A stretch of DNA of 48,853 nt from Nymphaea colorata (GCF_008831285.2 NW_022204778.1:1-48853), one strand, 5' to 3'. Counted from the first letter of the stretch, positions 22,913-35,658 are shown. Numbers and translations: made by a program. Notes: generated by a model from the letters alone, not told the origin.

Positions 22913-23350
22913 CTACCACAGAAGATAGCATAAAAAAAATCTTCGCAGGTTTTCTGCTATGTGGTATATTTGAGTCTGTATACTTTTAAAGTTGCAATTC
23001 TGTGTTTGCTGTTGTGCTTCTTGTAATGAGTCCAGATTGAAACATTGCCATGGTTATTACTAATAATGTCATTTTAATCGACCTTGCTTCTTTTAGACCA
23101 ACTTTATAAGTAGCTTTTAGCACTCGAGATGGACCTCTTTGGAGATAGCTTTTATTATCATGTTGGCTACGTGGTGCAACAGCTCTGTTGCACCAAACGT
23201 AGTTAATTTTTGAACGGAAAAAAACTTTCATACCATCAAACATGGTCTCACAATGGAAAAATCGAATTTTATCCTTCCGTATATTCTTCCAGAAGTTTTT
23301 TTCATGGTAAATTTACCATGCAAAAATCTACCCATCTATCAAACGGTACC

Positions 23351-24316
23351 TTAGTTAATGTAACTAATTCATTTTCTAATAGTTGTAGGTGGACATCGTT
23401 AGCTCAAGAAAATAACATTGAAAAAGCATCTCATGCTTCTTTAGAACTCTTAGCATCACGTATAAATTCTAATAAATCTTTTTCAACTGATACCTTAATT
23501 GCAAATAGAGTTTTTCTTGCTTTGATCATCCATTTCTTCTTAGCTTCCTCGTCAACAGGAATATTTGTATCTGATCGCAATACTATCTCACATAATTCTT
23601 CTCAATACGACTACAAGCAAGATTTCCAATAATCATAATTGCTATTGTTAAGTTTTCCAATATTATTTAGTGCAACCGCTAATGCCGCTATAATCTCATA
23701 ATATAATTAGCTCAATAAATTTCACTGCTAAATTGACCCTTAAACTGAACATGCTCTAATACCAATTGTAGGCGAAAATGTGGGCCCTACATATAACTTA
23801 CACCCAAACACGAATGTTGTATGCAAAGAAAAAGTGACAGAGTCTCGATGTCCAAAATAATTTTCAATAATAAACTTGACAAACTTGACTTAGTAAAAAG
23901 TCATTAAACAAGCCAACAAAGTCCACAAAGTGAACTTAACTAAGCCATGATGTAAAGTATGCACCAAGGAGATTTTAAATAATACACTTCTATTACTTGT
24001 TAAAATGAAACTTACAAAAGAAAGGGTATATGGACTCACTTTAACTAACTCACATAGTGAGTTAATACCCAAAACCCAACGCCCTTGCATTTGGGCACAC
24101 ACGAACGCAGCTCACAAAGTGAGCACACAACATCACTCAACTAACTAGATTTGATTTTGATGCTTTGCAAAATGGCCAGCACTCCTACTTATAGGGAGGA
24201 CAAGTAGGTGGTGGAAGAATCCACCAAATTCTAAAATGGAGGTTCACAGCTTCTTGAGTCTCCTCAACTCTTCCAAGAGAGTCGGTGACGACTCTTTACA
24301 TTGAGATTCTACTACA
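23351..24316 (-). mobile_element. Ty1/Copia remnant, unit C
   Basis: LTR 23767-24316 and gag fragment 23351-23766. The outer LTR end reads TCTACTACA, and one base is lost from a run of A near 24073. Confidence 0.8.
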
Positions 24317-24500
24317 AAAACTAGTCTGAGCTAAAAATGTCTTTCTTCTACCATTTCGATCTTCATATTCCATGAAACACCAAAGAAAATCTAGAATAAT
24401 TTTCCACGCTATCAAATACTAAAAAAGTTATTCCATAAAAGTTTTTTCATCCCCATTTTAAACTTAGAATAGTTTTTCCAGAACAAGTTTCCATAAAGTC

Positions 24501-24523
24501 TTATTCCAGGCCATCAAAGGACC
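24501..24523 (-). other. Transposon terminus forming the P450 stop region (copy C; same in all copies)
   Basis: On the minus strand the last coding bases are GGTCCTTTGATGGCC followed by TGGAATAA. They encode the end of RSFDGLE and the TAA stop. The 15-mer fits the terminal pattern of element 1 (GGGGCCGTTTGATGGC), element 2 (GGTAGTGTTTGATGGCC) and the gag-junction element (GGTACCGTTTGATAG). Equivalent positions are 5501-5523, 15007-15029, 34717-34739 and 44793-44815. That the terminus was exonised is an inference. Confidence 0.6.
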
Positions 24524-27438
24524 GTGGAGAAGGGAACGCTTTGAGAGGTATAGCTTTCTGCAGAGTTAAGCCAAACTTGGCTTTCACATCCAGTTGCTCG
24601 GGGCCCATCCCATGTGGGAGATTCCATGAAAATGAATGGAGAAGAGAAGCCAACATCAGATGAACCATGCGGACCCCTAAAGGGATGGCGGGGCAGTCCC
24701 TCCTTCCGGCGCCAAAAGGGATGAAATGAAAATCCTTTCCTTTGAAATTTACATCAGAATTTAGAAACCTCTCTGGTAAGAAGGATGTTGCATTTTCCCA
24801 GCTGGCGGGATCAGGGCCGATGGCCCATGCGTTGACAAGAACTTGGGTGTTCTTACGGATGGTGAAGCCAGCTACCTCTGTAGTTACATCTGCGCTATGT
24901 GGAACAAGAAGAGGAACAGGCGGGTGCAACCGCAAGGTCTCCTTCACCAGTGATTGTAAGTAAGGGAGGTGCTGGATATGAGACTCCTTCACATGACGTT
25001 CTGAGCCGATGGTCCTTTTCAGCTCAAGCTGCGCTATGGACATCTTGTCTGGGTGTCGAAGCAGTTCAGTCATGGCCCATTCTATGGTGGTAGAAGTTGT
25101 GTCACTTCCACCAATGAACACGTCCTGATTTACCAAACAATGACCATTTAATTTGGTCAAATACTTTGTAATTTAATAGTAATGAAGAATGACAACACAA
25201 CGTAGCTTGTGGTGTTGTTTGGCAGTAGTAACAGTAACAGCTTGTTACTCTTTCATGAAGTTGCATGCCCCAAAAGATTATAGCTGGTTTTTAAAACAAT
25301 GTATTACACAGTTCTATAAAGCTGCCCTAAAGATTGAAACTAGTTTATGAAACAATGTATTGTACAGTTCCATGAATATTTAACCTGCCCCAATCTTTAT
25401 AGCAAATGCAAGGAATAGTAACAAGCTATTTTCAATGCCAACCACTCCCACAGAGTAGGATTAGTCTGACAAGTTGGGTGTTTAGTCCTTGAAAATAAAA
25501 ATGTTCGATGTATGAAAGGACCATAAATCCCACAATTGAACTCTTCATGACTAAAAAAAGACTTTTTTTTCAGATTAAATTTGAAAAAACAAAAAGCCCA
25601 CTGCTGCGGAGGACGTCACATATTCCTAGGGAACATAGGTAGGCCTGGGCATCGGGCCGGGCCGCCGCCGGGCAGGCCCGGCTTGGTCCGGTTGGGCCAG
25701 GCAAAACCTGGCCCGGGCCCGATAACCCTCCCGGACCGGGCCTGATAGGGTGGCCTGGCCCGGCCCGACTCCCGCACTCGGGCGGTCGGGCGGCCTCCGG
25801 TGCTCGCTCCCCTCCCTCTCTCTTCCCGTCTCCCTCTCCCTCTCCCTCTCCCTTTTCCCTCTCCCTCTCCGCCTCCATCCCCCGCTCGCTCCCCTCCCTC
25901 TCGCTCTCCCTCTCTGCTCCCTCTCCCTTCCGGTCTCCCTATCCCTCTCCCTCTCTGCTCCCTGTCCGCTCCCCCTCTCCCTTCCCATCTCCCTCTCCTC
26001 CCTCTCCGGCTCTCCCTTCCCGTTTCGTCTCCCTCTTCGCGGCGGGCCGGGTCAGGCCTGACTTTTGGTGGCCCGGCTCGGCAATATTATCGGGCCGGGC
26101 CTGGGCCCTGGCTTCTGGCCCGATGGGCCGGGTCTTAGCGGGCTGGGCCCGGGCCTGGGCTTCTGGCCCGATGGGCCGATGCCCAACCCTAATCACAAGC
26201 TGCCCTGTTATGAAAGGACCATAAATCCCACAATTGAACTCTTCATGACTAAAAAAAAGACTTTTTTTTCAGATTAAATTTGAAAAAACAAAAAGCCCAC
26301 TGCTGCGGAGGACGTCACATATTCCTAGGGAACATAGGTAGGCCTGGGCATCGGGCCGGGCCGCCGCCGGGCAGGCCCGGCTTGGTAAGGTTGGGCCAGG
26401 CAAAACCTGGCCCGGGCCCGATAACCCTCCCGGGCCGGGCCTGATAGGGTGGCCTGGCCCGGCCCGACTCCCGCACTCGGGCGGTCGGGCGGCCTCCGGT
26501 GCTCGCTCCCCTCCCTCTCTCTTCCCGTCTCCCTCTCCCTCTCCCTCTCCCTTTTCCCTCTCCCTCTCCGCCTCCATCCCCCGCTCGCTCCCCTCCCTCT
26601 CCACTCCCCCTCTCGCTCTCCCTCTCTGCTCCCTCTCCCTTCCCGTCTCCCTCTCCCTCTCTGCTCCCTCTCCCTTTTCCCTCTCCCTCTCCGCCTCTGT
26701 CCCCGCTCGCTCCCCTCCCTCTCCGCTCCCCCTCTCCCTCTCCCTTCCGGTCTCCCTATCCCTCTCCCTCTCTGCTCCCTGTCCGCTCCCCCTCTCCCTT
26801 CCCGTCTCCCTCTCCTCCCTCTCCGGCTCTCCCTTCCCGTTTCGTCTCCCTCTTCGCGGCGGGCCGGGTCAGGCCTGACTTTTGGTGGCCCGACTCGGCA
26901 ATATTATCGGGCCGGGCCTAGGCCCGGGCTTCTGGCCCGATGGGCCGGGTCTTAGCGGGCTGGGCCCGGGCCTGGGCTTCTGGCCCGATGGGCCGATGCC
27001 CAACCCTAATCACAAGCTGCCCTGTTATAGGCAAACCTGATTATATATGATATATGTTGTACTGGTATGATTTATGATAAAATTGCCCTTGCTTGAATAG
27101 AAAAAAAAGTTGTGTAGACAAAAAACGAACTCAAACTCCGACCTCCGTGGCAAGAGGGCCCACAGGAACACACCATTCCATGTTATTGGGGAAGATGCAA
27201 AGGCGTGATAAGTATTGTTGGTAAGGTTAGTACAATAACTTGTGGAAAACTTATATGTCTTAATTTAAGTTTCAAATGAAAAACTAGAGCCGTTTCCAAA
27301 GCAATTCCTCCTTCCATACCCTTCCACATCTCTTTTTAGTTGCAAAATGAATCACTAATTACACCCTCAAACACCACATGTGAGTGTTTTTTGCATTCAG
27401 TCGCAGAGCCAAAAAAAAAATTCTGGAGAGATACACTC

Positions 27439-27526
<88 letters not shown>

Positions 27527-28969
27527 CAAAGCAAATATTTGAAGATGTTAATATACAATTGAAGATGTTAATATGCAAATAAAGAAACATTGAGTGCATC
27601 CTAGCCTCATTTGTTTTTTATTTTTACACAATTAATTTGGTTTTTTTTTTAAGTTTTTTCTAAATTCGTTCTTTATTCTTTGCCTAAAATATAAAACATG
27701 AAGCCACATGTCTTGCTACCATTATTTTTCTACACTAACTTTTTCTCGCCCTTTACCCCGAGCCATCTTTAAAAGAAGGCAAAGGGTTCATTTGACGTAC
27801 TTTCGGTCCTTCCTTTTTTTAACGGCGGTTAACCTGACGTACTTGTAAGAAGAAGGTAATGGAAATGATCATTTTGAAAATACCCCTAGAAATTAACCGG
27901 TAAAATAATATGCTTTCATATTGAAAATTTGAGATCTTTCCCAGAATCGCTCGAACTCAGTATAAAATCTACTTGAAAAAATTATTAAGCTATATGTGAT
28001 TGGCTTATGAACCCTGGCTTGAAAAAAATAATACTAAAGAAGAATTGGGTTGAATAAAAGGGAGCTCACTGTTAACAAAGGCCTGATATTCTCCCTGGTG
28101 AACCCTGAGCTTGGCTCCCTGGTGAGTTCAACAAGCACTTCCAACAAATCACCATGCTTCTTCTTCTCCCCTCCTTTTGCAGCTGCATCCGACTCCATGC
28201 GCTTGTCGATCACTTGGTCAAACGCATCATACAACCGCTTTATAAGAGTTGTATTTCGACGCCGCAGACATTGAGGATCGGCCCACCTGAGCGCCGGGAA
28301 GAAGTCGGAAAGTTTTGGCTTTGCGTTGAGGTCTAAAATCTCCCACAACAAGTTCTTGAACCCTCCCGCCGTCTCCGACTCGAGATCCACCACGTCCATG
28401 GAAAAGATGGTGTTTGCCACCAAGTTCAGGGTGGTTCCAAACGCACACAAGCCGATATCGACTGAATGACCGGCCGCACAGGCCTTGTGAACATGCCGGA
28501 GAAGGGCTTGAACCTTTTCTTGCCGGACGCCTGCTAATATGTCCAGTCTCTTGGGCGTGAACAGCTCCATGTTGCAGATCCTTCTCAGCTCTCTCCATCT
28601 TGTCCCGTTCTGACTAAACACCAGCGAGTGGTGGTGGTAGTCGAACACGGTGACAACGTCTCTGACGGTTCGGCCCGCAAACGCCTGGTCGTGCTTATGG
28701 AGCACCTGTTCGGCCATCTCAGCCGACGAGACCACCACGGTGGTGATGAAGCCGAGCTGCAGCGCCATGAGCGGACCATGCATCTCAGAGAGTCTAGCGA
28801 GAGACTCATTGGGCATGCTGCCGAGTTCAAAAAGGGACCCGACCACCGGAAAACCCACCGGACCCGGTGGGAGCTTACTGGTTTTCCGGAAACGGATCAT
28901 ATTTAAAATATACAGGAATGGCAGGAGAATAAAGAGCCACAAAACCAAATCGGTGCTTAGCTCAGCCAT
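24501..28969 (-). CDS. CYP76-like cytochrome P450, copy C (intact)
   Basis: Two exons: 28969-28070 (300 codons) and 25124-24501 (207 codons plus TAA). The phase-0 intron has donor GTGAGC and acceptor AAATCAG. Predicted 507 aa, normal for a plant microsomal P450. In order: hydrophobic N-terminal ER anchor (about residues 8-24), PPGP hinge 34-37, helix-C WRELR 125-129, oxygen-activation GGSDTT 305-310, KETLR (E362, R365), PERF 417-420 and heme loop [10 protein letters not shown] with Cys444. The last loop position is Ala446 where the P450 signature has Gly. The family oxidises monoterpenols, iridoids, diterpenoids and similar small molecules with NADPH-P450 reductase at the ER; the substrate here cannot be predicted. 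Overall sequence style ([26 protein letters not shown]) points to CYP76. The start is the first Met, about 45 bp after a TATA box. Residues 501-507 (RSFDGLE) and the stop match a MITE terminus. Copy-specific changes include K191M, S200T and N219K. Confidence 0.93.
25513..26998. repeat. About 698-bp tandem duplication in the intron of P450 copy C
   Basis: TGAAAGGACCATAAATCCC begins at 25513 and again at 26211. The first repeat ends at CCCTGTTA and jumps straight back to TGAAAGG; other units read CCCTGTTATAGGC there. A shared TAT at the breakpoints suggests microhomology-mediated or unequal exchange. The duplicate carries a complete extra hAT-like element, and its first element copy has lost part of its CCCTCT repeats. 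Confidence 0.92.
25640..26191. mobile_element. GC-rich hAT-like element, unit C first copy (internally deleted)
   Basis: Both ends are present, but about 100 bp of the CCCTCT core is missing compared with the second copy. It is part of the 698-bp tandem duplication. Confidence 0.65.
26339..27008. mobile_element. GC-rich hAT-like element, unit C second copy
   Basis: Full-length copy. The left arm has CTTGGTAAGG instead of CTTGGTCCGG found elsewhere. Confidence 0.65.
27442..27525. repeat. (TA)n microsatellite, unit C
   Basis: 42 uninterrupted TA repeats, the longest allele. The downstream partner repeat has TATGCAA instead of TATACAA. Confidence 0.95.
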
Positions 28970-29013
28970 TTCTTTGGTTCTTCTCTCGCTTATTAATTAG
29001 ATGTTCAAGCGGA

Positions 29014-29021
29014 TATTTATA
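29014..29021 (-). promoter_or_regulatory. TATA box of P450 copy C
   Basis: TATAAATA on the minus strand, 45-52 bp before the ATG at 28969 of the intact copy. Confidence 0.7.
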
Positions 29022-29656
29022 GCTTCTTGCATGTAACATATTTGGTACCTCCTTTTTTTTCAAGTTGCTATCTTTATAAAACTTAAAAGTTTCTTCCCCC
29101 TTATTTACATAAAAGAATTATGGTTTTAGCCTTATAGTCTTCTTTCCTCTCTCAAAAGTTGGAAATTTACTTTTCGTTAGTGAACTAGATAAAATCTTAT
29201 TAGAAAAAAATACCAACTATTTAAAATTTTTAAAATTTCATTAGTCACAAAAATTTATAAATGGCACATCTGTTAAGGGGATGAAAAATGGTTTGATTTC
29301 CCGATAATGAAGCGCGATGCTAATATATCACGTTTAAAACCTTGAAAGAAGAACAAAAATTAAATCCAGTTAACTTTGGATCTCCAACTACCCTGCACGT
29401 GGTTCTCTGCCGGTAGTTGGCATTTACAGATGTCAACCTTTTTTTTAATGAAGGAGAGCTGGGGAAAGAAAAATCTGTGTGTGATTCGATTCTAAAAAGA
29501 TGTGGAACATCCCAATATTAAACTTTGTCTATCATATATTTTTGGGTTTTCTGATATTACGAGTAAAGTTTATAAAATTTTCTCTAAGTTCAAAGCTGCC
29601 AAGTGCCAACCTCATAAATTCTCATAACTTTCCTTTCTATGTCATGTTCACTTTAA

Positions 29657-30695
29657 GGGGCCGTTTGATGGCTGGAAAGCATGGAAACTGAAAAAAATTT
29701 CCAGAAATATATTTTTGGAATTGAGAAATAGGAAAAAATTTCTATATTTCCAAAACAAGCTTGTGTTTGTTAAGTAGGAAATATTTTTTTGGAAAGAAAT
29801 TTCGTCTTTTGGCAGAAGTGAAAGAAGGGAAGGGAAGGAGGAGGAGGAGGAAGAAAGGAAGGGAAGGGAAGGAGGAGGAGGAGGAAGAAGGGAAGGGAAG
29901 GGAAGGAGGAGGAGGAGGAAGAAGGGAAGGGAAGGGAAGGGAAGGAGGAGGAGGAGGAGGAAGAAGGGAAGGGAAGGGAAGGAGGGAGGAGGAGGAAGGA
30001 GGAAGAAGGGAAGGGAAGGGAGGAGGAGGAAGAAGAAAGGAAGGGAAGGAGGGAGGATTTTGTGGATGATGGGCATCAGGCGGTGCCATCGGCGGCGGCG
30101 TCGGAGGTGGCCTCGCTGTGCCCTCCTCCCCTTCTTCCCCACTTCTCCTTCCCTCTTCTCCTTCTTCCCCTCTTCCCCTCCTATCATTTTTCTTCCCCTT
30201 CTTCCCCTCCTATCATTTATCTTCCCCTTCTTCCCCTCTTCTCCTTCCCTCCTCGCCGACCCTCTTCTCCTTCCCTCCTCTTCTTCTCCTCTTCTCCTTC
30301 CCTCCTCGCCGTGCCCTCTTCCCCTCTTCCCCTTCTTCCCTCTTCTCCTCGCCGTCCCCTCTTCTCCTTCCCTCCTCTTCTCCTTCCTTCCTCGCCGTGC
30401 CCTCTTCCCCTCTTCTCCTTCCCTCCTCGCTGTGCCCTCCTCCCCTTCTTCCTCCTCCCTCTTCCCTCCTTCCCTTCCTCTTTCTTCCTCCTCCCTCCTT
30501 CCCTTCCTCCTCCTCCTTCCCTTCCTCAGCGTCCCTTCTTCCTCCCAACGGTCAAAAAAATTTTTTCAGAAATATTTTTCCATTTTCACTTTTAACGGTA
30601 AAAAAAAAATTCTAAGTTTGATGAAGAGAAAAAATTTTAAAATTTTGAATTTTTTTTCTACTGCTACATTAAATTTCCAGGGCATCAAACGCGCC
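29657..30695 (+). mobile_element. Element 1 in unit D
   Basis: Same termini and tract order. The GA tract is shorter by one GGA triplet than in C, and the second TATCATTTTTC motif reads TATCATTTATC. Confidence 0.7.
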
Positions 30696-31080
30696 AATGA
30701 ATTCTTGTTTATGGGAGGATCATTCCTTAGTTTGTTGGAAGGGGAATGAAAAACATTATTTATAATTTTGTTTAAAGTAGTAGGTTTTTCTTGTAATATT
30801 TTATAGACTTAATATTGTTTTCTAGATTTTTGAAAGATATGCGGTATGTCAAGGAAATTCCTGAAAATTTGGATATCGTTTTGAAAATCAAGATGGACTC
30901 AAAAACCATAAATAAAGCAACCTTGCATTACCGCTGTTTTGAAACCCCACCTCCAAGCGTCCCCCGCCACCCGGCGCGGTTTTTTTATTCATAAGTATTT
31001 GGGACTCGTCGGATTTAAGAGGCAGCTCGTCGGGTCACTCATTTTGATTATGTTAGTGGTCAAGAATTTTCCTCTAGCTC

Positions 31081-31885
31081 AGAAAATAAAATTTAAATTT
31101 TGCAAGAGTTTTCTGTTTATCAAACACAGTAATTTTTTTTTTACCGTTAATCTGAAAATCGAAAACATATTTTCAGAATTTTTTTTGGAGCCGCTCGGCA
31201 CGATTGTGGAAGGAAAGAAGGGAAAGGAGGAAGGAGGGAGGAGGAAGAAAGGAAAGGAGGAAGGAGGGAGGATGAAAGGGGAAGGAGGGAGGAGGAAGAA
31301 AGGAAAGGAGGAAGGAGGGAGGATGAAAGGGGAAGGAGGGAGGAGGAAGAAAGGAAAGGAGAAAGGGGAGGGAGGAGGAAGAAAGGAAAGGAGAAAGGAG
31401 GGAGGAGGAAAGAGGAAGGAAGCAGAGGTGGAAGAAAGGGAGGAGGAAAGAGGAAGGAGGCAGAGGTAGAAGAAGGGGAGGAGGAAAGGGGAAGGAGGCG
31501 GAGGCGGAGGGAGGAGGAAAGGGGAAGGAGGCAGAAGGAAGAAAGGAAAGGAGGAAGGAGGGAGGAGGAAAGGGGAAGGAGGCGGAGGCAGAAGAAAGGG
31601 AAGGAGGAAGAAGGGAGGAGGAAGAAAGGGAAGGAGGGAGGAGGGAAGGACGTGGAGGCGGAAGAAAGGAAGGAGGTGGAAGAAGGAAAGGAGGCTTTTC
31701 CATTTCTTCCGATTCTTCCTCCATCGCCATCAAATTCAGAAATTTGTTTTCAGAAAAATAATTCAAAGTTAACAAACACAACAATGTTTTAGAAATGTAA
31801 AATTTTATTTCTCAAAAACCAATTCCAGAAATAAATTTTTGGAAACTTCTTTCTAAAAACATATTTCTGGCCATCAAACACTACC
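31081..31885 (-). mobile_element. Element 2 in unit D
   Basis: Same right terminus; two GA subrepeats as in C. The left boundary is uncertain. Confidence 0.6.
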
Positions 31886-32721
31886 TAACTTAACATCAAC
31901 GAAGAGAGAGACTGGTGGCGGCCACCTCAGGAGCAAGCCAAATCACTTAACAAAGATGGCCGAGCGACTTCTTCGTTAATTGGTGTAACCATTAAATCCT
32001 TATCCTCCTGATTTTTTCTTTTTTGTATGGCTTCAACTGGTATCAACAAACACAAGTGAAAAATGTCTACCAAAAACGTTCGACCAGGGAAAATTTACCC
32101 TAGAAAAAAGTTGGACCTGGCTGACTTTTTTTCAGGGATTTCATTTTTGCCCATTAGGGCTTCTTCTCTTCACCACATCATTTCCCTGTGGCCACCGCCT
32201 CTTCCTTCTCCCACAGATGAGCGAGGGTCCATCGAGAGTAGATCAGCACCGCGTCTTTCTCTTCTCCTTCGATTCTCTTTCTCATCACAGAACAGCTGGC
32301 GGAGTGATTCTATTTCTTCACAGATAAGATCCTTATCCGTCTCTCTCTTGCGCCATCTCTATTCTGTCTCTCTCCCTCTCCCTTTGTATGTTGGCTGCAC
32401 GCACTATGTCTCCCTTTCAATGGTGGATGCCAAGTTTTCCTTTCAATGATGATGAATTTTGCAGCATACCTTTGCGGCTATGATTTTTTTTTTCTTTAAG
32501 AATAGGTGAGAAAGAGAACAAGATGCGATTGAAGCGTTAGGTCAAGTTTTATTCTTGATCTTAGCGATCCTTCAGTCGTTTGGGGTCGTTTGGAAGGTGA
32601 CCAATCTCCATAATGAGAGTGATCAGAAAATGAAATTGTTCATAATCTGAAGCAGAAAAGGGATGGCCTTTCTTTTCCTTGTTGCTTCTGTTTCACCTCA
32701 CTTTGTAATTTAGGAGTGCAG

Positions 32722-33132
32722 GAATTGTACAAAAGTAAGAAAAATTATGGTGACTATGGTAAGTTTGTCGTCAACAGGGATATCACATCCTCATTTTATT
32801 ATGTCCACGTAAGATTCTTCTTTTATATTATTTTACCATCTTTTTTTTTCCCTAAAAGTAGATTGATCAGATTGTAACAAAACTTGCTAATATGAATCTG
32901 AATGTAGAGTATTACCTCTTCATTGATCAACAAACATGGTCAACCTTTTTTCTACTGGTAAGCATATGAAATTTCTACAATCTTGGCATTATGATGAATT
33001 TTTTGGATACATATTTAACGATCTTATTTGTTCTTGTGTAGGTTGCACATGCAGTCTCCTGCATCTATGTCTGTACGACTACCAGTAGGTGTTCCTGATA
33101 AACATAAACGTGAAACTTCTAAAGAAGTGTAA
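32722..33132 (+). CDS. Unrecognised three-exon gene fragment, unit D
   Basis: Exons 32722-32808, 32908-32957 and 33042-33132. Splice sites and frame are preserved. Confidence 0.4.
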
Positions 33133-33568
33133 CTACCACAGAAGATAGCATAAAAAAATCTTCGCAGGTTTTCTGCTATGTGGTATATTTGAGTCTGTAT
33201 ACTTTTAAAGTTGCAATTCTGTGTTTGCTGTTGTGCTTCTTGTAATGAGTCCAGATTGAAACATTGCCATGGTTATTACTAATAATGTCATTTTAATCGA
33301 CCTTGCTTCTTTTAGACCAACTTTATAAGTAGCTTTTAGCACTCGAGATGGACCTCTTTGGAGATAGCTTTTATTATCATGTTGGCTACGTGGTGCAACA
33401 GCTCTGTTGCACCAAACGTAGTTAATTTTTGAACGGAAAAAAACTTTCATACCATCAAACATGGTCTCACAATGGAAAAATCGAATTTTATCCTTCCGTA
33501 TATTCTTCCAGAAGTTTTTTTCATGGTAAATTTACCATGCAAAATCTACCCATCTATCAAACGGTACC

Positions 33569-34532
33569 TTAGTTAATGTAACTAATTCATTTTCTAATAG
33601 TTGTAGGTGGACATCGTTAGCTCAAGAAAATAACATTGAAAAAACATCTCATGCTTCTTTAGAACTCTTAGCATCACGTATAATTCTAATCAATCTTTTT
33701 CAATTGATACCGTAATTGCAAATAGAGTTTTTCTTGCTTTGATCATCCATTTCTTCTTAGCTTCCTCGTCAACAGGAATATTTGTATCTGATCGCAATAC
33801 TATCTCACATAATTCTTCTCAATACGACTACAAGCAAGATTTCCAATAATCATAATTGCTATTGTTAAGTTTTCCAATATTATTTAGTGCAACGCTAATG
33901 CCGCTATAATCTCATAATATAATTAGCTCAACAAATTTCACTGCTAAATTGACCCTTAAACTGAACATGCTCTAATACCAATTGTAGGCGAAAATGTGGG
34001 CCCTACATATAACTTACACCCAAACACGAATGTTGTATGCAAAGAAAAAGTGACAGAGTCTCGATGTCCAAAATAATTTTCAATAATAAACTTGACAAAC
34101 TTGACTTAGTAAAAAGTCATTAAACAAGCCAACAAAGTCCACAAAGTGAACTTAACTAAGCCATGATGTAAAGTATGCACCAAGGAGATTTTAAATAATA
34201 CACTTCTATTACTTGTTAAAATGAAACTTACAAAAGAAAGGGTATATGGACTCACTTTAACTAACTCACATAGTGAGTTAATACCCAGAAACCCAACGCC
34301 CTTGCATTTGGGCACACACGAACGCAGCTCACAAAGTGAGCACACAACATCACTCAACTAACTAGATTTGATTTTGATGCTTTGCAAATGGCCAGCACTC
34401 CTACTTATAGGGAGGACAAGTCGGTGGTGGAAGAATCCACCAAATTCTAAAATGGAGGTTCACAGCTTCTTGAGTCTCCTCAACTCTTCCAAGAGAGTCG
34501 GTGACGACTCTTTACATTGAGATTCTGCTACA
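33569..34532 (-). mobile_element. Ty1/Copia remnant, unit D
   Basis: LTR 33983-34532 and gag fragment 33569-33982. It shares with E a set of substitutions absent from A-C (AAAAAACATCTC, TAATCAATC, GATACCGTAAT, ACCCAGAAACC). Confidence 0.8.
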
Positions 34533-35658
34533 AAAACTAGTCTGAGCTAAAAATGTCTTTCTTCTACCATTTCGATCTTCATATTCCATGAAACACCAAA
34601 GAAAATCTAGAATAATTTTCCACGCTATCAAATACTAAAAAAGTTATTCCATAAAAGTTTTTTCATCCCCATTTTAAACTTAGAATAGTTTTTCCAGAAC
34701 AAGTTTCCATAAAGTCTTATTCCAGGCCATCAAAGGACCGTGGAGAAGGGAACGCTTTGAGAGGTATAGCTTTCTGCAGAGTTAAGCCAAACTTGGCTTT
34801 CACATCCAGTTGCTCGGGGCCATCCCATGTGGGAGATTCCATGAAAATGAATGGAGAAGAGAAGCCAACATCAGATGAACCATGCGGACCCCTAAAGGGA
34901 TGGCGGGGCAGTCCCTCCTTCCGGCGCCAAAAGGGATGAAATGAAAATCCTTTCCTTTGAAATTTACATCAGAATTTAGAAACCTCTCTGGTAAGAAGGA
35001 TGTTGCATTTTCCCAGCTGGCGGGATCAGGGCCGATGGCCCATGCGTTGACAAGAACTTGGGTGTTCTTACGGATGGTGAAGCCAGCTACCTCTGTAGTT
35101 ACATCTGCGCTATGTGGAACGAGAAGAGGAACAGGCGGGTGCAACCGCAAGGTCTCCTTCACCAGTGATTGTAAGTAAGGGAGGTGCTGGATATGAGACT
35201 CCTTCACATGACGTTCTGAGCCGATGGTCCTTTCAGCTCAAGCTGCGCTATGGACATCTTGTCTGGGTGTCGAAGCAGTTCAGTCATGGCCCATTCTATG
35301 GTGGTAGAAGTTGTGTCACTTCCACCAATGAACACGTCCTGATTTACCAAACAATGACCGTTTAATTTGGTCAAATACTTTGTAATTTAATAGTAATGAA
35401 GAATGACAACACAACGTAGCTTGTGGTGTTGTCTGGCAGTAGTAACAGTAACAGCTTGTTACTCTTTCATGAAGTTGCATGCCCCAAAAGATTATAGCTG
35501 GTTTTTAAAACAATGTATTACACAGTTCTATAAAGCTGCCCTAAAGATTGAAACTAGTTTATGAAACAATGTATTGTACAGTTCCATGAATATTTAACCT
35601 GCCCCAATCTTTATAGCAAATGCAAGGAATAGTAACAAGCTATTTTCAATGCCAACCA

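Larger units (their letters stand above)
18982..29203. repeat. Tandem array unit C, longest unit
   Basis: 10222 bp. The extra length relative to B is explained by a tandem duplication of about 698 bp in the P450 intron (25513-26210 repeated from 26211) and a much longer TA microsatellite, less one GA-rich subrepeat lost from element 2. It contains the only P450 copy open from start to stop. Spacer stretches 20478-20860 and 21667-22501 hold no supported gene. Confidence 0.95.

Noticed and set aside
27340-27582. 80-codon frame with an Ile-Tyr repeat
   Set aside because: It is translation of the TA microsatellite; length varies with repeat number.
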